Positions 28,770-38,104 of a stretch of 64,000 nucleotides of DNA are shown here, one piece after another. The notes beneath the pieces are model-generated. The model ran no database searches and was not told the DNA's origin. It was given only the letters and a program-made list of their open reading frames with translations. Source of the stretch: Geomonas subterranea (GTDB lineage Bacteria; Desulfobacterota; Desulfuromonadia; Geobacterales; Geobacteraceae); NCBI RefSeq assembly GCF_019063845.1, contig NZ_CP077683.1, forward strand, positions 682,001 to 746,000, read 5' to 3'. Made by a program: the position numbers and the translations under genes. The first letter of the stretch is position 1; each line of letters begins with the position of its first letter.

Positions 28770-30420
28770 GCTCAATGCTGCTGCCGTCCAGGCTCACGGC
28801 CGCCATCTCCTTCGCCTGCACCCCGGCCGCGGCGAAGTGCAACTGCTTTTTCAGGACAAGCTTCGTCCCGGCCAGGAAGATCACGGTTTTTGCGGTAACG
28901 GTTAAGAGATGGAACTGCGTGGTGAAGCTCAAGGGGATAAGGGGGGCGCTTAAAACGATCAGCATAAGCAGGTAGTCGAAGGGAGATACGATGAGGAGTG
29001 AGGCGCGCTTCCTGATGAAGATCTTGGATCCGGCGCAGATTAGGAGCGCCAGGAAGATCCCGTGCGAGACGTAATGCAGCGCTACGCCGAACAGGTTGAT
29101 CTGGCGCCCGAAGTTCTCCAGGGCGAAGATCGCCACACCTCCAAAAAGATAGATGTTTCCCACCAGGAGCCTCTCGCGCCACTCCCTGCGCATCAGATAT
29201 ACTGCAGCGGAGGCAGCGGCCGCCATAAGGAGCAGCGTGGCACATTTGAGTATCACCTCGCCCGGCAGCAGTAAGGGCATGAGAAATACCGCGCCCAACA
29301 GGTACTTGATCACCAACAACAGCCACCCCGTGAGCCGCACCAGGTAACGGAAATGGTAGCTGGTGCGCAGGGCCTGGTCGCTGTAGAGGTAGATCCTGCC
29401 AAACCACCCCTTGCGCGTCATGCCGTAGAGAAGCCCGTACACGGTCAACCCCGTCACCAGCAAAAGGGTGATCAGCGTCCCGTCACCCAACTCGCGCCCG
29501 AAGATGGCAATCACGCTGAAAAGATACGAGATTCCTACCACAATAAGCACGGTCAGCTTGTGGCTTATGCCGAGGCCGAGCAGGCGGTGGTGCAGGTGCG
29601 TCTTGTCCGGCTGGAAGAGCTTTCTGCCGTAGCGCCGGCGGTTTATCATCACCACCAGCGTGTCGAGGATTGGGACGCCGAGGATGATCAGGGGGAGATA
29701 GGGGGAGACGGCCGTCTTGCTACCGGTAGCGAGGAACACGGAGAAAATCCCCATGCAGTACCCCAGAAGGAGGCTCCCGCTGTCCCCGAGAAAGATGTGG
29801 GCCGGATAATGGTTGTAGAGTAAAAAACCAATGATGCTTCCTAAAAGCGCGATGACAAGCGGTGACAGTACGTGGTTGGAAGAGGTGAAGGAGATCACTG
29901 CGAAGGATATGCAAGCGATGGCGCAGACGCCACCGGCGAGGCCGTCCATGCCGTCGAGAAGGTTGATGGCGTTGACCAGGCCAACGATGGCGAAGATGGT
30001 GAAGGGGATGGCAAAGAAGCCGAGTTCGATGGGACCAAAGCCGAACGGGGTCCCCAGATCGTTCACGCGGATGCCCCCGAGCAGCACGGCCTGTCCCACG
30101 GCCAGGAGCTCACCGATCAACTTCTGGCGCGGGGTAAGCCGCACCAAGTCATCCGCAAGGCCGGTGAGGAAAATGATGATGGCGCCGACCAAAAAGCCCT
30201 TGGTCTGCTGGTTGATGCCGCAGAAGAAGATGACACTGAACAAAACGGAGCAGAAAACGGCCACTCCCCCCAGGCGCGGCGTGCCGTGGGAGTGCACTTT
30301 TCTCTCGTCCGGCTGGTCAACCCCCCCCACCTTGATCGCCAGGCGCGCCGCATACGGGACTAGGATGGAGCAGGAGATGAGCGCTGTGAGGAATATGTAG
30401 ACGTAATAAATGCGTATCAT
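28750..30420 (-). CDS. WecA/MraY-family undecaprenyl-phosphate sugar-1-phosphate transferase with C-terminal membrane extension
   Basis: This membrane enzyme starts glycan assembly by moving a HexNAc-1-phosphate from UDP-sugar to undecaprenyl phosphate. Family motifs in order are DQPDERKVHSHGTPRLGG near 35, the aspartate pair in TGLADDLVRL near 86, NAINLLDGMDGLAGG near 150, IFLGDSGSLLLG near 210 and the DKTHLHHRLLGLG cytosolic loop near 270. The protein is 556 residues, about 200 longer than usual. The extra part has about six more hydrophobic helices. It is the last gene of the reverse operon and its start overlaps the previous stop. Confidence 0.9.
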   Translation of the reverse strand: MIRIYYVYIFLTALISCSILVPYAARLAIKVGGVDQPDERKVHSHGTPRLGGVAVFCSVLFSVIFFCGINQQTKGFLVGAIIIFLTGLADDLVRLTPRQKLIGELLAVGQAVLLGGIRVNDLGTPFGFGPIELGFFAIPFTIFAIVGLVNAINLLDGMDGLAGGVCAIACISFAVISFTSSNHVLSPLVIALLGSIIGFLLYNHYPAHIFLGDSGSLLLGYCMGIFSVFLATGSKTAVSPYLPLIILGVPILDTLVVMINRRRYGRKLFQPDKTHLHHRLLGLGISHKLTVLIVVGISYLFSVIAIFGRELGDGTLITLLLVTGLTVYGLLYGMTRKGWFGRIYLYSDQALRTSYHFRYLVRLTGWLLLVIKYLLGAVFLMPLLLPGEVILKCATLLLMAAAASAAVYLMRREWRERLLVGNIYLFGGVAIFALENFGRQINLFGVALHYVSHGIFLALLICAGSKIFIRKRASLLIVSPFDYLLMLIVLSAPLIPLSFTTQFHLLTVTAKTVIFLAGTKLVLKKQLHFAAAGVQAKEMAAVSLDGSSIEQTKTAG

Positions 30421-31529
30421 GCCATGCCAGCCTCGATCCTTTTTATTTCCTTCAGGTAGCGGGTGATGACGATTTCCTCGTCGAAACTCAGTTCCATCCG
30501 TTTTCTCCCCGCGGCCCCCAGCCGTTCACGTTCGGCATGTGGCAATTCCAGAAACCGGCGCATGGTTGCCGCAAGGTCTGCAGCATCCTTCATGCGGCAC
30601 AAGAAGCCGTTAACCCCGTCCTTAACTGCGTTCCTGCAGCCGACCGCGTCGGTGGCGACTAGGGGGAGCGCCGTGGCGGCCCCCTCGAGGAGGGTGCGGG
30701 GGGTCCCTTCGCGGTAGGAGGGGAGCACTAGGCAGTCGGCCGCGTGGTAGAACGGGAGTACGTCGTCCGTGCTCCCCAGGTACTCCACCACGCCCTCGGC
30801 GCGCCATGTGTCGAGTTCCGCAGCGGAAATGGCGGAAGGAGCCGGAGGTTGCAAAGGCCCCAGGAGCTGGAAGCGCACCTGCGGATAGGACTTCTTCAGC
30901 TCCCGCGCCGCCGCCACGTACTCGCGCGCTCCCTTGTCTGTCAAAAGGCGCGCGACCATGAGAAAAACCGTCTCCTCCCTTCTTGGTCGGGCGGCGGGCC
31001 GGAAGCGCCCAAGGTCCACCCCGGAACCCGGGAGGAGGGCGGTCCGGCAAGGATCCACCAGCTTGAGTTTCGTGAACTCTTCGAGGTCATCCTCGTTCTG
31101 GAAAAAGACCTTCGAGGGGTGCCTGAGAGCAACCCGGTACAGAAGCAGCATGACGGCCTTCAGAAGGCCGCCTGAGATGAACCCTCGACCCATGCCGGAG
31201 ATGTTCGCGAGCACCGGGATGCCGAGCGCCCTTGCCGCAAGCGAGAGGTAGATGTTGATCTTCGGCGTGTAGGTCAGCACGAGATCTGGGCGCTCCGCCC
31301 TGAGCAGGCGTCCCATGCGTAGAAGCGTCGCAGCCTCGCTTGGGCCGGTGCCGGTGTTGCAAAAAGGGAGCGGCAGGTAACGGGCCCCTTTCGCCGCCAG
31401 GCGCGGTGCGTAGTCATCCTGCGGCGCGAGGGCGGTGACACGGTGCCCCTCCTCGATTAGCGCCGTAATGAGTCGCCCCCGGAAATTGTTCAGGTACCAT
31501 GCGGTATTGGCGGCAATCAATATGTGCAT
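30417..31529 (-). CDS. Family 4 glycosyltransferase (PglA-like)
   Basis: This GT-B transferase has 370 residues. LIAANTAWYLNNFRGRLITAL at the start, PDLVLTYTPKINIYLSLAAR near 80 and LANISGMGRGFISGG near 107 resemble PglA-like enzymes that add the second sugar to an undecaprenyl-diphosphate HexNAc. The donor half has FLMVARLLTDKGAREYVAAA near 190 and PSYREGTPRTLLEGAATALP near 270. It sits next to the WecA-like gene, which fits a role as the second-step enzyme (inference). GGAAGG precedes the ATG. Confidence 0.87.
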   Translation of the reverse strand: MHILIAANTAWYLNNFRGRLITALIEEGHRVTALAPQDDYAPRLAAKGARYLPLPFCNTGTGPSEAATLLRMGRLLRAERPDLVLTYTPKINIYLSLAARALGIPVLANISGMGRGFISGGLLKAVMLLLYRVALRHPSKVFFQNEDDLEEFTKLKLVDPCRTALLPGSGVDLGRFRPAARPRREETVFLMVARLLTDKGAREYVAAARELKKSYPQVRFQLLGPLQPPAPSAISAAELDTWRAEGVVEYLGSTDDVLPFYHAADCLVLPSYREGTPRTLLEGAATALPLVATDAVGCRNAVKDGVNGFLCRMKDAADLAATMRRFLELPHAERERLGAAGRKRMELSFDEEIVITRYLKEIKRIEAGMA

Positions 31530-31673
31530 CAGATGCCTTCCGCCTTGGGGCTGCCAGTTGTGGCATAGCCGTGCCCCTCCTCACAAAGATACGGAAGCAA
31601 TCTCCGGGACATGATCACGGGAAAAGCCCCCTTCGAGACTGGATCAGAACTCTATGGAATAGCTGCCGCGATG

Positions 31674-32573
31674 TCATAGTGCTTGTCCGCAATGTTTTCG
31701 TGCCATTATGCCGAACGACCCGCTGGTCCTGAACTTGTGCTTCTTGGCGGCCTCCTTGCCGGCTATGAGAGTTATAGCAGAGTCGAAGAGGGTTTGCAGT
31801 TGATAGGTGACATTTTTGAACCTGCCGAGTCCCAGTGCATGGGTCGCAACACTCGGAATGAACCCCCAGCCGGACCAGAGGTCGGCGATCTCGAGACCGG
31901 CACTGTTGCAGAGGATGTCCATCCCCCCTGGTGTGAAGTGAAAGCAGGAATTGCCGTGCCACCCCTCCCAGAAGCTCCCGCTCGCGATCAGCATCCCCCC
32001 CGGTTTCAGCACCCTGCTCATCTCTGAGAAAGCGATGTACGGGTTGTAGAAGTGTTCGAGCGTGGCCGTGGTAAGGATCATGTCGAAGGTGCCGGCGGCA
32101 AAGGGGAGGCGGTGTACATCCACCAGGTACTCGGCCCCGGGCGCCATGAAGTCGACAGACAGCACGCTTTTGAAGCCGATATCGTTCAGATACCGCTTGT
32201 TGCCGCCGCTGCCGCAACCAAGGTCGAGGATGCGCGCCTCTTGCCCTACCTCGTTCAAGAGCCTTTCCACGTAAAAGATGATTTCCTTTTGCAGCTTGGT
32301 CTTGTAGAGCCGGCGCAGTTTTTCACGGGAGTGGTAGCTTCCAGCCGCGGTGGTTGCCTTGCCGAACTGCTTCACCTGCACGGATTCGAGCGGGGTGTAT
32401 GGAACTGTGAATGTGAGGGTGACCTGCGAGGAACGCTCCAGACAGCGTAGGTCGGGGGTCAGTTTTCCCAGCACGTCTACCTCCGGAAACCCATTGCCGC
32501 ACTGCGGGCAGAAGAGCCCCTGGTGGTTGCGTGAAATTATCTCCCCATCCATTGGGCAGGTTACTTCGATCAT
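31674..32573 (-). CDS. Class I SAM-dependent methyltransferase
   Basis: This 299-residue protein begins with a small zinc-ribbon-like segment (two CxxC-type pairs, CPMDG and CPQCGNG) and then has a class I methyltransferase fold. RILDLGCGSGGNKRYL near 110 is motif I and binds SAM. LTTATLEHFYNP near 160 and VLKPGGMLIAS near 185 are motifs II and III. I chose the ATG at 32573 (reading leftward), which follows GGAGGAG and overlaps the previous stop. It may methylate a sugar in the repeat unit (inference). Confidence 0.84.
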   Translation of the reverse strand: MIEVTCPMDGEIISRNHQGLFCPQCGNGFPEVDVLGKLTPDLRCLERSSQVTLTFTVPYTPLESVQVKQFGKATTAAGSYHSREKLRRLYKTKLQKEIIFYVERLLNEVGQEARILDLGCGSGGNKRYLNDIGFKSVLSVDFMAPGAEYLVDVHRLPFAAGTFDMILTTATLEHFYNPYIAFSEMSRVLKPGGMLIASGSFWEGWHGNSCFHFTPGGMDILCNSAGLEIADLWSGWGFIPSVATHALGLGRFKNVTYQLQTLFDSAITLIAGKEAAKKHKFRTSGSFGIMARKHCGQAL

Positions 32574-33745
32574 GGCTCCTCCAGAGGAACGGCCGCTTCG
32601 GGCCTCCCCGTGACAGGTCGGTTGGCGAGAATAGAGCGGTAAACGGCGATGGTGTTTTGCTGCATTGCTTTGAGCGTGAATGATTCCAGGGCCCGTCGTC
32701 TTCCCGCCTCGCCGAGCTTTAGGCGTGATTCGGGATCGCAGGCAAGTACCGCGAGCGCGTGCGCGAGGGCAGCGGGGTCGCCAGGCGGTACGAGGCAACC
32801 AGTTTCCCCCTCGACTACGATTTCAGGGATGGCGCTCACCGCAGAGGCAACTACCGGGCGGGCCGCCGACATCGCCTCCAGAAGGACAAGGCCGAACCCC
32901 TCGGTTACCGAGGTGAGGGCGAAGATGTCGAAGGCGGCCATCACGCAGGGAATGTCCTCCTGAAACCCGGCCCAGACCACCTTCTCCTGGATGTCGAGCG
33001 CAACCGCACGGCGTCTCAGGTCCGCTTCCAGCGGCCCTGTCCCGACTAGCACGAGTTTGGTGGCCGGGGCCTCGATGACAAGGAGCGCGAACGCCTCCAG
33101 GAGAACGTGGAGCGCCTTTGCCGGCACCATGCGCGCCACCGTCCCTACGGCAAGAGTCTCAGGCTTGATGCCCCACTCCTGGCGCCGTGCCGCGACAGCC
33201 ACAGGGGCGACCTGAAGGTACGGCGCCGGATCAATGCCATAGTGGACCACCGGCACCCGCTGCAGGGGGAGGAAGCGATGGCAGCCACAGTAAAATTGCT
33301 GCACCGACGCCGAAATGGCAATGACCCGTGCCGCCCTGAGCCCGACCCAGCGAGCCAGTAAGGTGTCCATTGCGCCGCCGGTAAAGGTAGCTTCGTTATG
33401 CCGGGACACCACGAAGGGAAGCCCCGACCGCCCCGCGATCGCCCCCCTGGCATAGACCTCCGCCGGGCCCAGGTGCGCGTGTACGAGGTCCGGGTGCAGG
33501 CGTCTGATTGCGCGCCGCAGGGTGAGAAGGGGAGCGACGTCGCCGTAGCGGCGAAGACCAAGGGCAATCACCTCGACTCCCAGTGCCTCCAACGGTGCGC
33601 GCCAGTAGCCGTCCCCCTTCAAGTAGGCAACTGCCACGCGCATGCCGTCCTCCACCTGGCCGCGCACCAGCTCGAATAGGTGGTTTTCGGCGCCCCCACG
33701 GTTGATGGTGGTTATCACGTGACAGATCTGGAGTGGTCGGGTCAT
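32570..33745 (-). CDS. Family 4 glycosyltransferase
   Basis: This GT-B transferase has about 391 residues. ICHVITTINRGGAENHLFEL at the start is the usual GT4 acceptor-domain motif. LVHAHLGPAEVYARG near 90 and VSRHNEATF near 115 follow. AVGTVARMVPAKALHVLLEAF near 205 and TSVTEGFGLVLLEAMSAARP near 280 (E-x7-E) form the donor site. The start at 33745 gives a standard N terminus; a GTG 27 bases upstream is also in frame. Sugar specificity is unknown. Confidence 0.87.
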   Translation of the reverse strand: MTRPLQICHVITTINRGGAENHLFELVRGQVEDGMRVAVAYLKGDGYWRAPLEALGVEVIALGLRRYGDVAPLLTLRRAIRRLHPDLVHAHLGPAEVYARGAIAGRSGLPFVVSRHNEATFTGGAMDTLLARWVGLRAARVIAISASVQQFYCGCHRFLPLQRVPVVHYGIDPAPYLQVAPVAVAARRQEWGIKPETLAVGTVARMVPAKALHVLLEAFALLVIEAPATKLVLVGTGPLEADLRRRAVALDIQEKVVWAGFQEDIPCVMAAFDIFALTSVTEGFGLVLLEAMSAARPVVASAVSAIPEIVVEGETGCLVPPGDPAALAHALAVLACDPESRLKLGEAGRRRALESFTLKAMQQNTIAVYRSILANRPVTGRPEAAVPLEEP

Positions 33746-33775
33746 GTGGGCTCGGTATGCTAATGCCGACACGTT

Positions 33776-34459
33776 TCAGCGCCGCCTGAAAGCGTGGTAC
33801 AGGGCGCGCAGCCCCTTTAAAAGGAGCGGCTCGCGGTCCATGAATCGCACCCCAAGGTAGGTCTGATCCACCTTGTCGAGCCGGTTACCCTCCACCTTAC
33901 CGAGCCTCGCGGCGGTCTCGGGGTTCCTGGCACCGGCAGCAAATATGTAGATGGCGTCTTTGGGGCCATCGTTGAAGTTCAGGTAGGCCGGAGTGAGCCC
34001 CGATTTCAGGAACAGCTTCTGGATAGCCCATGGGGTGAAGCGCCAGTAATCGCCGTAGGGGGCGTGCTGTTCCTGAAGGAAGGGAACCACCACGATCACG
34101 ACGTCGCGTGAGAGCCGGCAGAGGTTGGAGAAGGCGGTAAACACCTCGAAGACGTGTTCCAAGGTCGTGTGGTTGAAGACCACGTCGAATCCCCCGGCGA
34201 GCTCCAGTGGGAGCTCCTCTTCCAGGTCGAGAAAGATTTCCCCGGGGAGGTCGCCCTGGAAACCCTTTGCTTCCGCCTTCCAGTTGGTTATGCCGTAGCT
34301 CGCGGCACCGGTGAAGTAGTTCTCCCGGTAGGTACCCCCCTCTTTGTCGCCGTCGCGCCAGGCCGAGACGTTCAGCACTTTACCCGATAGCAGGGGCGCG
34401 ATTTTCCTGAGCTCCCGGTTGGACCAGTAGCGCGAATTTCTAAACCTAATATTGGACAT
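33776..34459 (-). CDS. Methyltransferase-like protein
   Basis: This 227-residue protein looks like a SAM-dependent methyltransferase fold. VLNVSAWRDGDKEGG near 30 may be a degenerate motif I. FNHTTLEHVFEVFTAFSNL near 95 and VIVVVPFLQEQHAPYGDYWR near 120 match the post-core region of class I methyltransferases. The DYWRFTP segment is shared with the gene at 38094-38765. It overlaps the start of the flippase-fusion gene by 14 bases. Because the SAM motif is poor, activity is uncertain. Confidence 0.65.
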   Translation of the reverse strand: MSNIRFRNSRYWSNRELRKIAPLLSGKVLNVSAWRDGDKEGGTYRENYFTGAASYGITNWKAEAKGFQGDLPGEIFLDLEEELPLELAGGFDVVFNHTTLEHVFEVFTAFSNLCRLSRDVVIVVVPFLQEQHAPYGDYWRFTPWAIQKLFLKSGLTPAYLNFNDGPKDAIYIFAAGARNPETAARLGKVEGNRLDKVDQTYLGVRFMDREPLLLKGLRALYHAFRRR

Positions 34460-36974
34460 GGATCGCCTTTCTCATAATCGCGGACCAGTAGGCCCACTGC
34501 AGCAGAGCGGTTAAGGTCAATGCCGCACCGACGCCAATAAGCCCGGCTGAGCTTACAGCGAGGACCAGGCAGAGCGGAAGCGACAGCGAGTAAATCAGGT
34601 TCCCCCGCAGCGAGATGTTCGGATCGAATGCGACGGCGAAGGGGCGGCACCACCAAAGCCGCTGCAGCACCAAGGCGTTCACCAGCAAGAGGGCGAACGT
34701 GAGGTAGTGCTGCCAGGTGAAACCGAGCCCGTTCCACCGGTCGTAGATGAATAGCCCCGGCACTATCACGATGCAGAGCGCCAGAAAGGCCTTCATGAGG
34801 AGCCTGTTCGCGTGACGTACCGTCTGCGAGATGTCATCGAGCCTCCTTCGCGCCACCGCCTCGGAGAACCGGGGATAGCTCTGCGAGGAGAAGGGGGTGG
34901 TGACCATGGAGATCGGGGCCAGGAATTGGCGAAAGAGGGTATAGGCACCGACGGCTGCTGGTGTGGTGAAAACGCCAAGCACGACGGTGTCCACGTTCTG
35001 GTTTCCCGCCTTCAGCGTAGATGACACAAAGGTGCTTATGCTGAACTGGGCATAGTCCACGACCCGGCCTCGCGGTATCCTCGCCCCCCTGAGCCTTGCG
35101 AGCCGAGCCACGGGATAACAGTAGACGAAGAGGGTGACAGCAACGGCCGGGACGAGGTACGCGGTCACTATTCCCCTGAGGGTCACCGGACTCCCCGCGT
35201 GAACCAAAAGCGCCACGGCTAGCATCTTCAAAAGCTGCTCCGTAAGGGTGATCAGGTTCACCAGCCGGAAGCGCTCGAGGGCGATCAAAAGCCCGAGCGG
35301 CGTGCCTCGCAGGAAGCTCGAGAGCATGATGCCAGCGTAGAGGGCGACCCCTGGGTACTCCCCCGGCTCCTTGAGGAGGGTGCGAGCGATGAAGGGGGCG
35401 AGTCCGGACACCAGGAAATAAAGGAAGAGTCCGACGCAAAGATCGATCAGCATACCGGCTACGAGCGCCAGCCGCCGGCTCCCGGGGTCGTTTTCCACCT
35501 CGCCCTTCTTGTAGAAGGAGACCACTGCCTCGTTGGTGCGGAAGCTGAGCAGGTTGGTTAAGACCCCCCCAAGGGCCGCCAAGAGGCCGATGAGCCCGTA
35601 GGTATGCAGGCCCGCGTTGCGGGCGATCAGTGTGGTGGTGACGAATCCCGCTGTGATGCCTACCGCCTGAGTCGCGTAGTTAAAGAGGAGGTTCTTCTTG
35701 AAACGCTGATCAATCAGGCTTTTTTTCGGCGTCTTCGCTTCCAATTGGGCGGCTGCCCCGAGCACAGGGAGCGAGGCCTTGGTCGTAAGGTGCCCACTGT
35801 CGCGCATCCATCCGACAATCGTCGCACCACGTTTGTCCCAGGTGTAACGCTGCACGTCCTGCCAGGCTCGCTCGGAAAGCGCGGTGCAGTCGTTTTCCAG
35901 CACCCAATCGATCTTCTTTGCCAGATCTTCCGGGTCGTCTGGGCGGCAAAAGAGCGCGTTTTCCTCGTTTAGAACCTCCCGGATCGAGGGGAGATCGGAG
36001 GCAACGATGGGGCGCTTCGAACTCATGTACTCGAACATCTTCAAAGGCGACAGCTGCAGGGCGTGGTGCTTCGAGCGCGGGTAGGGCATGAGCAGGACCG
36101 AACTCAGTGAATGGAAATGCCTGAGTTCGTGCACCGGCTGACCGTCCAGGAACAGCGCGCGGCTATCCTCCACCCCTTCCTCCCGCATCAGGCGCCGGAA
36201 CCCTGGTACCGCGTCGAGGGGGCCGCCGACGAAGAGGAACCTGAGCTTCGCATCGCGCACGTGTTTCATGCACCTGACGATGATCTCGATCCCCTTGTCG
36301 TTGCCGCGCGACTTGAAGCGCCCGATGTAGGTGGCGAACCGCTCCCGTGCCGGGAAACCGTGTCGGGCCGCAAGATCGACTGGGGGGGGGGAAGGGGCGA
36401 GGAAGGTCTCCTCCCGGATGCAGTCATGCGCAACGAGGATGTTCAGCTTTCCCCCCTTCTCGTACTCTTCCTTAAGGCAGGCGTTCACGACGACGACCCC
36501 CTCAACGTCGCGGACGTGGCGCACCTCGCGGTCGGAGAAGCGGTGCGCCTCGTAGAAGACCGGCAGCCGCAAAAGCCCTAGCCGGTTTGCATAGTAGAAG
36601 AGGGAAAGGGTAGTCGAGTCCCGCGTGTAGATGACTGTGCCCCGGGACTCGTTGCCGAGCCGCCACATCGCGCTCAGCGAAAAGCTGGCGGCCGCAACGT
36701 AAAACCAGATGCGGTTAGCATGCTGCATCAAAAAGGTGAGGTCGAGCGCGGGGAGGCGGCACAGGCGGAAGAGTGGGTTCACGTCGTAGTGTCGAAAGAC
36801 CTCCTCTTCACCCCCGGGGTGCGTCGAGTAGTCCCCCTTGCGGGCCGGGTGCCAGAATTCCACCTCGAGTCCCTGGCGGGCAAACGCCTCGCAGACGCAG
36901 AAGGACTGGTAGGTGTTCGCTTTTGCGCTGGGAATCCGGGTGTTCGATATGTAGACGAGCCTCCCTTTACTCAC
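34446..36974 (-). CDS. Fusion protein: family 4 glycosyltransferase + Wzx-type flippase
   Basis: This 842-residue protein joins two functions usually made by separate genes. Residues 1 to about 405 form a GT-B glycosyltransferase: LVYISNTRIPSAKANTYQSF at the start, ATYIGRFKSRGNDKGIEII near 215 and QLSPLKMFEYMSSKRPIVAS near 310. A linker near 405-430 leads to a polytopic domain of about 410 residues with roughly 12 hydrophobic helices, starting KNLLFNYATQAVGITAGFVT, as in Wzx/MATE-like flippases. The reading frame is continuous through the join. The N-terminal half is a close paralogue of the upstream gene. It may couple the last sugar addition to flipping (inference). Confidence 0.88.
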   Translation of the reverse strand: MSKGRLVYISNTRIPSAKANTYQSFCVCEAFARQGLEVEFWHPARKGDYSTHPGGEEEVFRHYDVNPLFRLCRLPALDLTFLMQHANRIWFYVAAASFSLSAMWRLGNESRGTVIYTRDSTTLSLFYYANRLGLLRLPVFYEAHRFSDREVRHVRDVEGVVVVNACLKEEYEKGGKLNILVAHDCIREETFLAPSPPPVDLAARHGFPARERFATYIGRFKSRGNDKGIEIIVRCMKHVRDAKLRFLFVGGPLDAVPGFRRLMREEGVEDSRALFLDGQPVHELRHFHSLSSVLLMPYPRSKHHALQLSPLKMFEYMSSKRPIVASDLPSIREVLNEENALFCRPDDPEDLAKKIDWVLENDCTALSERAWQDVQRYTWDKRGATIVGWMRDSGHLTTKASLPVLGAAAQLEAKTPKKSLIDQRFKKNLLFNYATQAVGITAGFVTTTLIARNAGLHTYGLIGLLAALGGVLTNLLSFRTNEAVVSFYKKGEVENDPGSRRLALVAGMLIDLCVGLFLYFLVSGLAPFIARTLLKEPGEYPGVALYAGIMLSSFLRGTPLGLLIALERFRLVNLITLTEQLLKMLAVALLVHAGSPVTLRGIVTAYLVPAVAVTLFVYCYPVARLARLRGARIPRGRVVDYAQFSISTFVSSTLKAGNQNVDTVVLGVFTTPAAVGAYTLFRQFLAPISMVTTPFSSQSYPRFSEAVARRRLDDISQTVRHANRLLMKAFLALCIVIVPGLFIYDRWNGLGFTWQHYLTFALLLVNALVLQRLWWCRPFAVAFDPNISLRGNLIYSLSLPLCLVLAVSSAGLIGVGAALTLTALLQWAYWSAIMRKAIHVQY

Positions 36975-38104
36975 CCTGCCTCCAAAAAGTTCATCCAGGC
37001 ACAGATGTTGCGCGCCCGGTTTCCCCAGCCGTATTCCTGCACGTCCTGCCAGGCGCGCCGGGTGAGGTGGCTGCAGTCGTTTTTCAGCACGAAGCGGATC
37101 TTTGCCGCGAGGTCTGCCGGGTCATCCGGGTTGCAAAGGATCGCGTTCTCCCCATCGTGCAAGATTTCCATGAGCGACGGCAGACGCGAGGCGACGATGG
37201 GGCGGCCGGCCGCCATGTATTCGAAGAGCTTCAACGGAGAGGTGTAGGTGCTCATCGTGTCGAGCCCGGAGTTGGGGAGCACGAGGACGCTTGCCTGTCG
37301 CAGGCGCTCCAGGGCCTCCACCCTCCCGACGAAACCCTCTACCCTCACGTTTTGGCGCCTGCTGATTGTGCTTTGGAACTCCGGGTCGGGCTCCTGCGAG
37401 CCCCCCACGAAGCGGAAGATGACCTCGTCACCGAATTGCTGGGCAGCCTGCGCTAACGTGTGTACCCCCTTCCAGCGGAAGAAGTTGCCCAGGTAGAGAA
37501 CCTGGGGCGGGCCGGGGGGCCGGGGGCACTTCTCGCCGTACTCGGTCAGCCTCACGCCGTCGTGCGCGGTGAGGATGGGAATATCGAGCCGCTCGCGATA
37601 GAGGTTTTCCAAGTGGCGGTTTATGGTGACCAACCCGTCCAGCATGGCCAGGTAGGGGAGGTGCCCCGGGGCGAAGACGTGCTCCTCGAAGATCACTCGG
37701 TGATGCCGCAAAAGCCCGAGCCTCCTGAAGCTGCCGATCGCCTTCAGTGTTCCCACGTCACGCACGAAGACTGTCTTTTGTTTCCCGTCCAGCAAAAGGC
37801 GCATGGCCGCGACGAGTCCGAAGAGGGTGTTGGTCGCTGCGTACCCAAGGTGAAAGCGCGTGGCGAAGAGGCGGTTGTCGAGCGCCTCCAGTTCAACGAG
37901 CGTGAAGCGTCGCTCGACGTTGTAGAAGGCAAAAGGGTCGGCGCATAGGCCCCCGTCGGGGTTCCAGCGCCTGGGGTGCCAGAAACTCACTTTCTCGAAA
38001 AAATCGGCGAAGGCCTCGCAGACGCAGAAGGATTGGTAGGTGTTCGCCTTGCGCGAGGGGATTCGGGTGTTGCTTATGTAGACGAGCTCCGACTCAACCG
38101 GCAC
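36971..38104 (-). CDS. Family 4 glycosyltransferase (paralogue of fusion N-terminus)
   Basis: This GT-B transferase has about 377 residues. Its N terminus (LVYISNTRIPSRKANTYQSF) and C-terminal half (SPLKLFEYMAAGRPIVASRL; RAWQDVQEYGWGNRARNI) closely match the glycosyltransferase part of the next gene, so the two arose by tandem duplication. I chose the GTG at 38104 because GGGGGAG lies 5 bases upstream; a TTG at 38134 would add 10 residues. Its stop overlaps the next start. Sugar specificity is unknown. Confidence 0.86.
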   Translation of the reverse strand: MPVESELVYISNTRIPSRKANTYQSFCVCEAFADFFEKVSFWHPRRWNPDGGLCADPFAFYNVERRFTLVELEALDNRLFATRFHLGYAATNTLFGLVAAMRLLLDGKQKTVFVRDVGTLKAIGSFRRLGLLRHHRVIFEEHVFAPGHLPYLAMLDGLVTINRHLENLYRERLDIPILTAHDGVRLTEYGEKCPRPPGPPQVLYLGNFFRWKGVHTLAQAAQQFGDEVIFRFVGGSQEPDPEFQSTISRRQNVRVEGFVGRVEALERLRQASVLVLPNSGLDTMSTYTSPLKLFEYMAAGRPIVASRLPSLMEILHDGENAILCNPDDPADLAAKIRFVLKNDCSHLTRRAWQDVQEYGWGNRARNICAWMNFLEAG

